From positions 27,171,015-27,235,014 of the forward strand of contig OZ024748.1 of NCBI GenBank assembly GCA_964016885.1: a stretch of 64,000 nt of DNA, given 5' to 3'. This document shows, in pieces, positions 30,201-42,100 of the stretch (its first letter is position 1; every line of letters begins with the position of its first letter). The stretch comes from Eledone cirrhosa (Eukaryota; Mollusca; Cephalopoda; Octopoda; Eledonidae). Under the pieces are notes generated by a model. It did no database searches and was not told the origin of the DNA. It was given only the letters and a program-made list of their open reading frames with translations. The position numbers were made by a program, and so were the translations under genes.

Positions 30201-33200
30201 AAACCTCAAATACTCCCCCCCCCCCCCCCAATCAATTCATGACATCTTAGTTGGCCTTTAACTCTAGCTGCAGATTTGCATGGTCTGAAGCAAATGTAGC
30301 AGACCTACATACATTGATTGGGTCAGTTTTTAGGATGTCATCCTTATGTACTGTCATGTCTTTTAAAACCAGAAATTAATTGGCAGATTTTTTTGCACAT
30401 CACACATGTATTCTAACTTAGATTTGGAGGGATAGTGCTGCATAGAGTTGGTCTTTCATGTGATTTTAGATGAGTAATGTACCAAGATTTAGAGAGCATT
30501 CGACAGTCACACACTCCATATCTCCAGCTGCCTATGTCCTTATAGAGGTTCACATTGTGGCCTATTTGAAGTTGACGCTTAAGTCTTTAATGGTTGAGAA
30601 TAGTGTAGGAATTGGAATATCTCCTTACTTCATGCCATTGTCAACTGAGACTTCATTAAACAATTCTCCATTAAAGACAACTTGTACCTTCATATCTCTG
30701 TGCAGTATGACAAACATATCAATAAATTTTGGTGGGCACCCTACTTTTCCTAGTATTTTCCACAGCTTACCTCTCTTCACTGTATCAAAGGCCTTCATCA
30801 GATCGACAAAAACCTGGTACAGAGGAATCTGCTGCTCAGTAAATTTCTCCTGTATCTGCCTTGCAGAAAATATCATATGGACCGTTCTTCTGCCAGATCA
30901 AAATCTACTTTTTGATTCAGAGATGACTGTAGGACAAATGTCTTCCATCAACCTGTTCAACAATAATCTAGCAAGAATTTTGCCCACAGATAACAATAGA
31001 GTGATGCCATGGTAGTGATCTCAAATTCTTTTTTTCTCCTTTACCCTTGAATAAGGCCACTAAGATACCATCAATCCAATATTTTGGTACAGGAATGTCT
31101 GCCCAGCACTTTGTGATGAGATGGACTACTGTTTGTGTTACGTTCTTATTACCAACCTTTAACAGTTCCACAGGGAGTCCATCTGATCCAGGTGCTCCAC
31201 CAGTGTTAATCTGGTTGATAACCAGTTTTACTTTATCATAAGCTGGCAAACGATCACATCACAACATATTGAGGAATGTTATCTATCACATCATGATCAA
31301 CCACCGTTGGATTATCAAATAAATCAGTGAAGTACTCTTCAGGATTTCCGTTGGTTCCTTAATGATGGCGGTGTTGTCTTTGGACCTCATAGAAACAATA
31401 AACGAAGTTGTTGGGCCATATACCTCATTCAAAAGACCATAGAATTGTTTTGAATCCTTTGCGTTATAGGTGCTTTGAATATCTCAATCATTCTTAAGCC
31501 TTCTCAAGTCATGCTGTAAGGTAGCTTTACATTCTTTATATGTCTTCTCAATCACAGGTTGGTTTGCAGGGCACTCCTGAGTGCTACTGTTAACATGTAA
31601 CATGTACAACCTGTCACATGGTTGAGCAACTGAACTGGCAACTCCATAAAGCTTGCTTGGTGGGTGAGGAGGGTGATTGGACACCCGGCAGGATGGAGGA
31701 ACTCATGTGTCAATGGCTATCCAATAGTGTATACATGTGTATATATGGTGTTGGTGTGTATACATACATACATACATGATGATGATGGCTGCAACTCGAT
31801 TTCGAGTAATGCTTGATACTTAAGCATGAGCATCACAGACATGGCTTTTTAATTCTGCCAGGGACTTGCCTATTGCTAGCAATATTATGCATCGTAAAAA
31901 ATGTCATATATCCAGCGATGCCTGAGCTTGAAGCTTTTTTAAGTGAGGAAAGGCTTTGCATAGCGCCAATCCCACTCTGATCATCGAATGCATTTACCCC
32001 AAAAAGAAAAACCGGTCTACATCAATGGATGCAAACGAAGTCACAGGTTTTATATCAGAATGACCTTCTAGAGAGATGTCTTAATGAAGACTAGGAGTCT
32101 CTCGCTCCACAGAAAAAAAAAAAATCTTTATTGGATGGCCGTTGACTGTCCTGAGTTCCTCTGCCTTTTGTTTTTCATTCCACAGAGTGTCTAAAATCAC
32201 CCTCCACAACAAGCAAGCTTAGTTGGCTTGCTGGTTTAGTTGCTGATGACCTAACCATGCCCAGGTTGTACTGGGTTACATATTACTAGTAGTGCTGAAG
32301 AGCTACCTGGCATACATACATGTCCACACTGTAAACGTAGTTGGTGTTAGGAAGGGCATCCAGCCATAGAAAACCTGCCAGATAGTCCTATATGAGCGAG
32401 ACATGGTCACCCGACCAATCTTGCCTCAAATAGGACAATTCCTGTCTAAACCCATGCTAGCGTAGAAGATAGACGTTAAACGATGATGATGATGATGATG
32501 ATGATGATGACGATGATGAGCTTCATTCCCTTGTATTCTATTATATCTCTATTATTCAGGTTCTGGTATCTTCATCTCACCAAAAGGTGTCCTTGAAGCC
32601 AGCCAGTCTGTAGGACTAACCATGATTATATGGCTTGGATGCGGCATCATTGCAATGCTCTGTGAGTATTCCTTATGTTATTTCTCTCTCTCTCTTGCTA
32701 TCTTTCTCACACTGTCTCTTTCCCTTTTGCTCTCTCTATCAGAAAATACTTCACCTCTTTTGTATGTAAATATAATAATAATAATAAACGTCTCCAGTTT
32801 GTGCAGTAATGGCTTGAGAGTCAATATGTACAACAGGGATGAGAGGGGATATCCTTGGCAGACCGAGCGCATGATGTTTAACAGTTCCGAAAGGTGACCG
32901 TTGACTTTCACCACACTGCAAATGTTGCTATGCATGACAGCGATCAAGCCTCTGAAGACGGGCTCAAAGCCAGCCGTACTCAGGACTGCTGCCAAATGAC
33001 GATCTAAATTGATCAAGGACCCACCCACGGCAGGTTCCTGAGCTACCCTCTCCACGATGTATTGCATGAGGTGGAGGTTGTCATAGATGGATCTGTCTGG
33101 AATGGCGCATGTCTGCACCTCTCCCACCAGACCACTGATGACAAACGCCAACCTCTTTGATAGCACCTTGGCCAAAATCTTGAATTTTGTGTTTAGCAGA

Positions 33201-36200
33201 GTTATGGGCCAGAAATTATCTATGTTATCCCCCATGTTTGGATCCTTTCTCAGCAGCGCCACCGCTCCATGGCTCATAGAACTGGGAATTCTCCCGTTCT
33301 GCTGCCAGTTGCAGTAGACGTCCACCAAGAGGTCTCCGAACAAGTCTGGCATATGTACGTAAAGTTCATCCAAACCAGGCGATTTACAGATTGTGCAGCC
33401 AATCATTGCCTCCCGTACTTCAGCAGCTGTTATCGGCTTTTCGCAACATTGCGCGTCAGTTACATAGACAGGATGATAGAAACAATCAAGCAAAAAGTAT
33501 TGGCCAAAGCTGCTCGTATAAGGCGCTTTGAAAAACGCTCCAGATTCTATAAGGACAACAATATGCTAAAAAAACAAAACAGAAAAAAAACTCTTCTACA
33601 GAAAAATTGGCTAATCAACAAAGGAAGAAAAGCAAGAATTCTGGAAAAAGATCTGTGCCGAAGAAAAAGTTCATAATATACATGCTCCATGGATAGACAG
33701 ACAATTGAAAGATACAGCTCACCATGAGGAATAAACATGGGAAACTATAACATGGTTGGGTTGGAAGTAAACTAAGAGATTACATTACTTGTCAGAAAAC
33801 ACGATATTAATAATAATGAACCGTATCCAAGATAATTTGGGATTGAAATGAAAGTGTCTATAGCATGATAGGGTGGCCAAAAATAACGACCTGGGAGAGG
33901 ACACCGAAAATCGTATGGTGGAAAAGAAAAGGAAATTTTTCTAGATTGAGAGAGTAAGATGAAAAAGAAAAGGAAATTTTGAGATGAAAGAGAAAAAAAT
34001 GTGGGAGACGACAATCTGTGAAAGGACTGCATGGATTAGGCATGGTTAGGTTGGAAGGAAACAAAGAGATTACATTACTTGACAGAAACACGATAATAAT
34101 AATAACAAACCGTATCAGAGATAATTTGGGATATATAAATATATATATATTGTTATACTTTGGGAGGGTCTTGCTTGCCAATAATAAAAACACACACACC
34201 TGTTGGATTTCTCTTCAATTTATTATAATTTCACATTCAGTTAGTTTAATAACTGGATGGTTGTTTAGTTAGTGTCATCAAAGCTCTTTTGTGACACAGT
34301 CTGTGACCTCCTCAGTGATTACTTTTGTTTTTATTTTGTGTCTCTCCTTTACTCTGTCATACACCATCTTGTTTTTGTGGGCTGTATACTTGGGCTGTAC
34401 ATGCATTATATCTGGGTTTGTGTGTGTATGTGTTTATTTATTAATTAATTAAAAATATATTTATTTGTTTTTTGTTGACAGTATAAGAATATATGTTTCA
34501 ACACATTTTCAGATAAAAAATGTTGCAATGCCTTTTTCAACTTCCTGGGGCAAACCTACCGACTGACCTCTGGACTGCCCATGGGATCCAGCCTCTTGGG
34601 TTTACTGGCCATTTTATATATGAACAGAATGCTGGGTACTCAGCTCCTGCGACACCAGTGCTTTCTTCACTAGATATGTAGATGATATACTCATCCTCAC
34701 ATCCACCAAGGAGAACACCAACAAGATTTTTGAATCTTTTAACAATGCTGACAATAACATCAAGTTCAGCATTGAACATCCCACCAAATCCAGGTCCCTC
34801 GCTCTACTTGATTTCAGACTGAACATCTCTGATAGCGGTGAAATCCACACCAATTTCTACCACAAAGTGGCCAGCAGGGACCTGTTTGTTCATTACAAAT
34901 CTGCCCTCCACAACAGCTCTAAAAGAGGGTATATCTTCAACAAAATGGCTTGCATACGCAACTGATGCAGTGACCCTGATAACAGAGCCACCCATATCAG
35001 ACGATTCCACAGGGTGTTAGAGATTAATGGCTACCCAGCTTCCTTCTCCACTCCATGATGAAACCCCAGACCTAGAGACCGGACCAACACAAACAACAGT
35101 TGCTTCTTCTAGATTCCACATCTAACTGAGGAAACCACCAATGCCATATGCAAACCATCAGGTGAGAGGGCCTCAATATCAAACTAGCTCACTCTTGACC
35201 TTCCCTGCGAAGATGCCTCTCCGACGAGGATAACGGATGCACCCTAGGCAATTGCCCTATCTGCAACACTAATTGTTGCCTACTGAATGGAGGCACATGG
35301 CTTAGTGGTTAGAGCATTGGCCTTGCAATCGAAAGGTTGTGAGTTCAATTCTCAGACCGGGTGATGTGTTGTTTCCTTGAGCAAGACACTTTATTTCACA
35401 TTGCTCCAGTTTACTCAGCTGTAGAAATGAGATTATAGGGACTGGGGTCCCTATCATTCCACTGCAAAGTGGTCGTGGCAAAAAAGCACCCAGCACTCAC
35501 TGTAAATGAGGTTGGTGTTAGGAAGGGCATCCAGCTGTAGAAATCAAGCCAGAATCAGTTCCCGTCCCACTCTTGCAAGCAGGGAAAAGGTGGACGTAAA
35601 ATGATGATGATGATGATGATGTACCGACATAGTATACAGGCTAGAATGTAACCAGTACAATCTATTTTACATAGGCTGCACTATTCGACCGTTACATCTC
35701 TGTATTAAAGAGCATGTTGACACTAACTCCTCTTCCTTCCACAAACACATCATCAAATGCAGAGACCAGGACAACATTACCACCACAGTCTTAGCTACCA
35801 AATGCAGTCTAGGCACACTGAGAATTAAGGAAGCCCTCTTGATCAAGCAATTAAAACCTAGGATCACAAATTTAAGTATCCTATCTTTAAATTACAGTCT
35901 ACTCTACCATGAAGTACTAAAGGTATCTATATTAGGATGATTACTCCCTATCATAGAGTGCTACAACTGAATATTCCATACGAAGAGTCAGATCTCCATA
36001 TCAATGTTCTTTGTAAATGTAGTCTACCCACAGAACCTGACAGGGTCTTATTATAACCACGTCTATATATAACCCCTGGTAAGCTCTGGGTCAGCGCATG
36101 GCTGATTGCATGGCAAAGTTAAATATCTCTAGGGTAGACCAAAGAGCAATTCTCACTTACAAAGTCATTAATCTATCTATCAAGTCATACATGTATGTAT

Positions 36201-37282
36201 AACTCACATACCACTTGTATATAATTCATTGTACTCAACATATAGGTTATATAGCTCTTTTATGTTAATAAATTAATCTTCTATTTATCTAATGATAGCA
36301 CTCCATACATACAACAACATTTGCACAAATAATTCAGTGTTTAAAGTTTACATATAATTATATAGTGATATAATGTAGTCTAAGTAATTGAAGGTAATTA
36401 TACTAAAAGTAGGTGAACATGGGGATATTTCTAGGGTAAAAGGTTTTAGATAGATGTCACGAATTGTGTTAAGATAGGGTGGATCATTGAGTGTGGAGTT
36501 GTGGTGTAAGGTGTGCCTTTGAGGGCTCAAGTCTGACATTGCTATATATTGGGTTTAAAGTTTTGGAAGGAGTGTCGGAAGCGGTTCTGGCATGACGCGA
36601 ACACTTCTGATTTTTTATTAAGGAGGTTATGGTTTGAGAAGATAATAGTATGGGTCTCTAGTAGACAGAGGTTACAAAATTTATTAGGTGGTTTGTAAAC
36701 TATATATTACGTTTCCTGAATTGTGAAAATGGTGGTGTATACAAAAACCATAACATTATTTTGCTTCTCATTTATAATATTTCTCTGCGCACAAGCTTCT
36801 TTATCATACACAAAAAAATACTTTACCACTACAACCTCCATAATACTCTTGATTACCCACTTAAAGTGCTTGTATTGCATATAACACCTTGCTGCACAAT
36901 AATCATATATAAATAAGACACACGTGCATGCCCCACGTGTAACTATTGCATGCAATAACTACTACAACTGACTAACAAACTATCCTCTTGCATTATCTAC
37001 GTTAACTGCCGATGTTGTATTTTAATTTTAATTTTGCTTTGATTCTGTTTTAATATGATTTTAATTTTTGAATTTAAATTGCCATGCAAAAATAATATAA
37101 TGGATGTCACCCCACTGTGCATCAATATATACATATGTATCTGTATGTCTCTTGTGTTAGAAAGGAGGTCATGTATGTAAACAAACATTGAAAAATTGCT
37201 CCGAAGACTCCGAACCTCGGTTTGGATGAAACAATTGTAAGCTAATAAATGGTTTGAACAGAACTTTGATTCATGTGAATTC

Positions 37283-37316
<34 letters not shown>

Positions 37317-40300
37317 ATATATCATCGTTAACTGTTATAAGGGTAAAGGAGACACCCTAGATAGGAGTAACTATAGAGGCATTAAATTAATCGACCAGGT
37401 CATGAAGGTCACGGAAAAAGTAATAGCGCAACTAATCAGAGAGAGAATTGACCTAGATGAAATGCAGTTCGGGTTTGTGTCAGGCAAAAGTACCACAGAC
37501 GCTCTTTTCATAGTACGACAACTACAGGAGAAGTACCTAGCTAAAGGTAAACCCCTCTACTTAGCTTTTGTCGACTTGGAGAAAGCCTATCGACAGAGTC
37601 CCCCGCTCCATTATCTGGTGGGCTCTTAGAAAACTAGGCGTTGACGAATGGCTTGTGAGGGCTATACAAGCCATGTATAAAGAAACAGTCAGCAAGGTTA
37701 GAATTAACAACGAATATAGTGAAGAGTTTAGCGTAAAAGTTGGCGTCCATCAGGGCTCTGTTCTCAGCCCCCTACTATTTATTATTGCCCTTCAGGCTAT
37801 AACAGAGGAGTTCAAGACCGGCTGCCCATGGGAACTCCTATACGCAGACGACCTGACACTCATAGCGGAATCAATGGCCGAGCTAGAGAAGAAATTCCAA
37901 ACATGGAAGCACGGCCTAGAATCAAAAGGACTTAAAATTAACCTGGCTAAGACTAAAGTTCTAGTTTGTAGGAAAGAAAATAAGGCGGCGGTCCCTTCTG
38001 GGAAATGGTCGTGCTCGGTGTATAGGAAAGGCGTAGGTAGAAACTCCATTTTATGTCCTAAATGCAAAGTATGGGTGCATAAAAGATGTAGTGGGATCAC
38101 AGGTAAGCTAACTAAGAACATAGATTTTACATGTGGCCGGTGCTCTGGTGCAATAAGTAGCAGCAAGTGCCCACCAAATACTAGCTCTTTCAATTGTGCA
38201 GAGGGTTCTATAGAAATAGTGGACAGCTTCCGTTACCTGGGCGATAAAATCAGCAGTGGGGGAGGGTGCTCTGAAAGTACAGTAGCTAGAGTCAGAACTG
38301 GTTGGAAAAAGTTCAGAGAGCTTATACCACTATTAGCTGCTAAAGGGTTCTCCCTAAAAATGAAAGGCAGGTTGTACGATGCCTGCATACGAACAGCAAT
38401 GTTGCATGGCAGTGAGACCTGGGCATTGTGTGCAGAGGATATACGCAGACTAGAGAGGAACGAAGCTTGCATGCTCCACTGGATGTGTAACAGTAATATA
38501 CGTGAACGGCAAAGCATAAACGAACTAAGGAAAAAATTAGAGATAAGAGGGATCAGATGTTGTTTACTCGAGAGAAGGCTACGTTGGTATGGACACGTGA
38601 TGCGCATGAAAGTCGATAGCTGTATAACAAAGTGCAGGGCAATAAAGATAGACGGTAGCCACGGAATAGGCAGACCTAGAAAAACCTGGGACGAGCTGAT
38701 AAACTCCGACCTCACACACTTACACCTCTCCAAGACAATGTCACTGGACCGAGACCTTTGGCGGTACTCAGTAACAGAGAAGACCCGCCTTACCTAAATA
38801 CATAGTAAAACCTACTACAGCCAGTAGGCATCTCTAACAAAATACATGATGATGATGATATATAATATATATCATCATCATCATCATCATCAACGTTTAA
38901 CGTCCGTGTTCCACGCTTGCATGGGTTTGGACGGGGGTAGTCCCACTTGAGGCAAGAGTGATTGTCTTGCTCGCATAGGACTGTCTGGCAGGTTTTCTAC
39001 AGTTGGATGCCCTTCCTAACACCAACCACATTTACAGTGTGGGTCTGGGAGGTTTTTACCGTGTTGCCTACATGGCCACATTACAGCGTGGACTGTGTTT
39101 TTTTGTCGTGACACCTACACGATCTCATTTGTTTCGGCCTGGATGGCGCGGCACCAACATAACTTTACATAGAACGGGGTGGTGTGGATGGGGTGGGGGT
39201 GGTGGCGGGACGGGGTCTATTTTGTTAGAGATGCCTACTGGCAAGGCGGGTCTTCTCTGTTACTGAGTACCGCCAAAGGTCTCGGTCCAGTGACATTGTC
39301 TTGGAGAGGTGTAAGTGTGTGAGGTCGGAGTTTATCAGCTCGTCCCAGGTTTTTCTAGGTCTGCCTATTCCGTGGCTACCGTCTATCTTTATTGCCCTGC
39401 ACTTTGTTATACAGCTATCGACTTTCATGCGCATCACGTGTCCATACCAACGTAGCCTTCTCTCGAGTAAACAACATCTGATCCCTCTTATCTCTAATTT
39501 TTTCCTTAGTTCGTTTATGCTTTGCCGTTCACGTATATTACTGTTACACATCCAGTGGAGCATGCAAGCTTCGTTCCTCTCTAGTCTGCGTATATCCTCT
39601 GCACATAATGCCCAGGTCTCACTGCCATGCAACATTGCTGTTCGTATGCAGGCATCGTACAACCTGCCTTTCATTTTTAGGGAGAACCCTTTAGCAGCTA
39701 ATAGTGGTATAAGCTCTCTGAACTTTTTCCAACCAGTTCTGACTCTAGCTACTGTACTTTCAGAGCACCCTCCCCCACTGCTGATTTTATCGCCCAGGTA
39801 ACGGAAGCTGTCCACTATTTCTATAGAACCCTCTGCACAATTGAAAGAGCTAGTATTTGGTGGGCACTTGCTGCTACTTATTGCACCAGAACACCGGCCA
39901 CATGTAAAATCTATGTTCTTAGTTAGCTTACCTGTGATCCCACTACATCTTTTATGCACCCATACTTTGAATTTAGGACATAAAATGGAGTTTCTACCTA
40001 CGCCTTTCCTACACACCGAGCACGACCATTTCCCAGAAGGGACCGCCGCCTTGTTTTCTTTCCTACAAACTAGAACTTTAGTCTTAGCCAGGTTAATTTT
40101 AAGTCCTTTTGACTCTAGGCCGTGCTTCCATGTTTGGAATTTCTTCTCTAGCTCGGCCATTGATTCCGCTATGAGTGTCAGGTCGTCTGCGTATAGGAGT
40201 TCCCATGGGCAGCCGGTCTTGAACTCCTCTGTTATAGCCTGAAGGGCAATAATAAATAGTAGGGGGCTGAGAACAGAGCCCTGATGGACGCCAACTTTTA

Positions 40301-42068
40301 CGCTAAACTCTTCACTATATTCGTTGTTAATTCTAACCTTGCTGACTGTTTCTTTATACATGGCTTGTATAGCCCTCACAAGCCATTCGTCAACGCCTAG
40401 TTTTCTAAGAGCCCACCAGATAATGGAGCGGGGGACTCTGTCGAAGGCTTTCTCCAAGTCGACAAAAGCTAAGTAGAGGGGTTTACCTTTAGCTAGGTAC
40501 TTCTCCTGTAGTTGTCGTACTATGAAAAGAGCGTCTGTGGTACTTTTGCCTGACACAAACCCGAACTGCATTTCATCTAGGTCAATTCTTTCTCTGATTA
40601 GTTGCGCTATTACTTTTTCCGTCACCTTCATGACCTGGTCGATTAATTTAATGCCTCTATAGTTACTCCTATCTAGGGCGTCTCCTTTACCCTTATAACA
40701 GTTAACGATGATGCTGCTATGCCAGTCCTTCGGAACAACCCCATTCTGTACGACTTGGTTAACTATGCGGGTGACCATGGTGTGTCCCACCGTGCCAGAT
40801 GCCTTCAGCATCTCAGCAACTATTTCCGTAGGCCCAGCCGCCTTACCCGTCTTCATATCCTTGATTGCCTTATTTATTATACTCCCCTCGACTAACACTG
40901 CTGGTCCCTCTATTGGGTCGATATGGGGGAGACTGTCTTTCTCCCATTTATTCTCCTCATTTAGTAGCCTTTCGTAGTGACACTTCCAAGCTACCTTCTT
41001 ATCAGCGTCAGTGATGGCAAGTATGCCATCATCGTTAAGTACACACTTCTCCCCGACAATATCACGGTTTTCCTTGACGCATTGCCTAGCAATCCTGAAC
41101 ACCTCACGTTTTTGGTCATCGCGTTGTAGAACATGCTTGAACTTTCTTTCCTCAGCTTCCCTTCTTGCTAAGTACACTTGTCTCCTAGCTTCCCTCCTGG
41201 CCACTTGATAGTCTTCTCTACTTCCCCCATCCCGCCATACTTTCCAAGCCTGCTTTTTGGCCTTAATTGACCCCTCCACCTTACTGTTCCACCACCATGT
41301 TACTCTCCTCCTGCCTACAGGCCTGCTCCAGCCACAGACTTCGTCTGTCGCCAACAGCAGGTTTGCCTTCAGAAATTCCCACTGTCCCTCTATATTGTCC
41401 GACTCTAAATGTTCTTCCTTACTGTCGAAAGCATCAAGTAATATGCTTTGAAATTTATTTCTGGCTGTGGGGTCCTTTAGCTTCCATATTTTTCTCCTGA
41501 GGATAGTCCTCTTCTGCTGTCGAGTACGTCTCGTCCTGACTATGAGGTCGCTAATTATCAGTCTATGTTGGGAGGTGCATTCTTCATGGGGGAGAGATTT
41601 AGTGTTTACAACAGACACTCTGTCACGTCTTCTGGTAAGGATATAATCTACCTGGCTTGTGTGTTCCCCGGATCTATAGGTGATCAGGTGATTGTCACGT
41701 TTTTTGAAGTTAGTGTTACAGATAGTTAGGTTATTTGCATCACAGAATTCCAGGATTCTGGAGCCTTCCTCGTTTCTAGTACCAAACCCATAGCCTCCAT
41801 GGATTTCGTCGTAGCCGTCACAATGTTGTCCAACGTGACCATTTAGGTCGCCTGCAATAATTATATAGTCACTGTCGGATATTTGGGAGGTAGTTAGCAT
41901 CAGTGTCTCATAGAATCTGTCTTTTATAGTGCCGGGCAGTCCGGATTGGGGTGCGTATGCAGATATTACTGTCACCGTAGTTCTATTGAGGACAAGTCGT
42001 ATTTTAATTATTCTGTCGTTCACTCTATTTACGTCTATTATCTTATCTGCCCACTTTATATATATATA

Positions 42069-42100
<32 letters not shown>

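Larger units (their letters stand above)
34490..35935 (+). mobile_element. Penelope-like element with RT and GIY-YIG, split by a SINE
   Basis: RT palm motifs, thumb region, then a GIY-YIG start interrupted at 35283-35622 by a SINE and resuming at about 35625. The flank TGTTTCAACACA at 34497 also borders the compact fold-back. It is a different PLE lineage from the one at 3423-4403, judging by the sequence. Confidence 0.75.

Noticed and set aside
35290..35360. tRNA gene on the plus strand
   Set aside because: The tRNA-like head is part of the S3 SINE that ends in the RTE-type tail.
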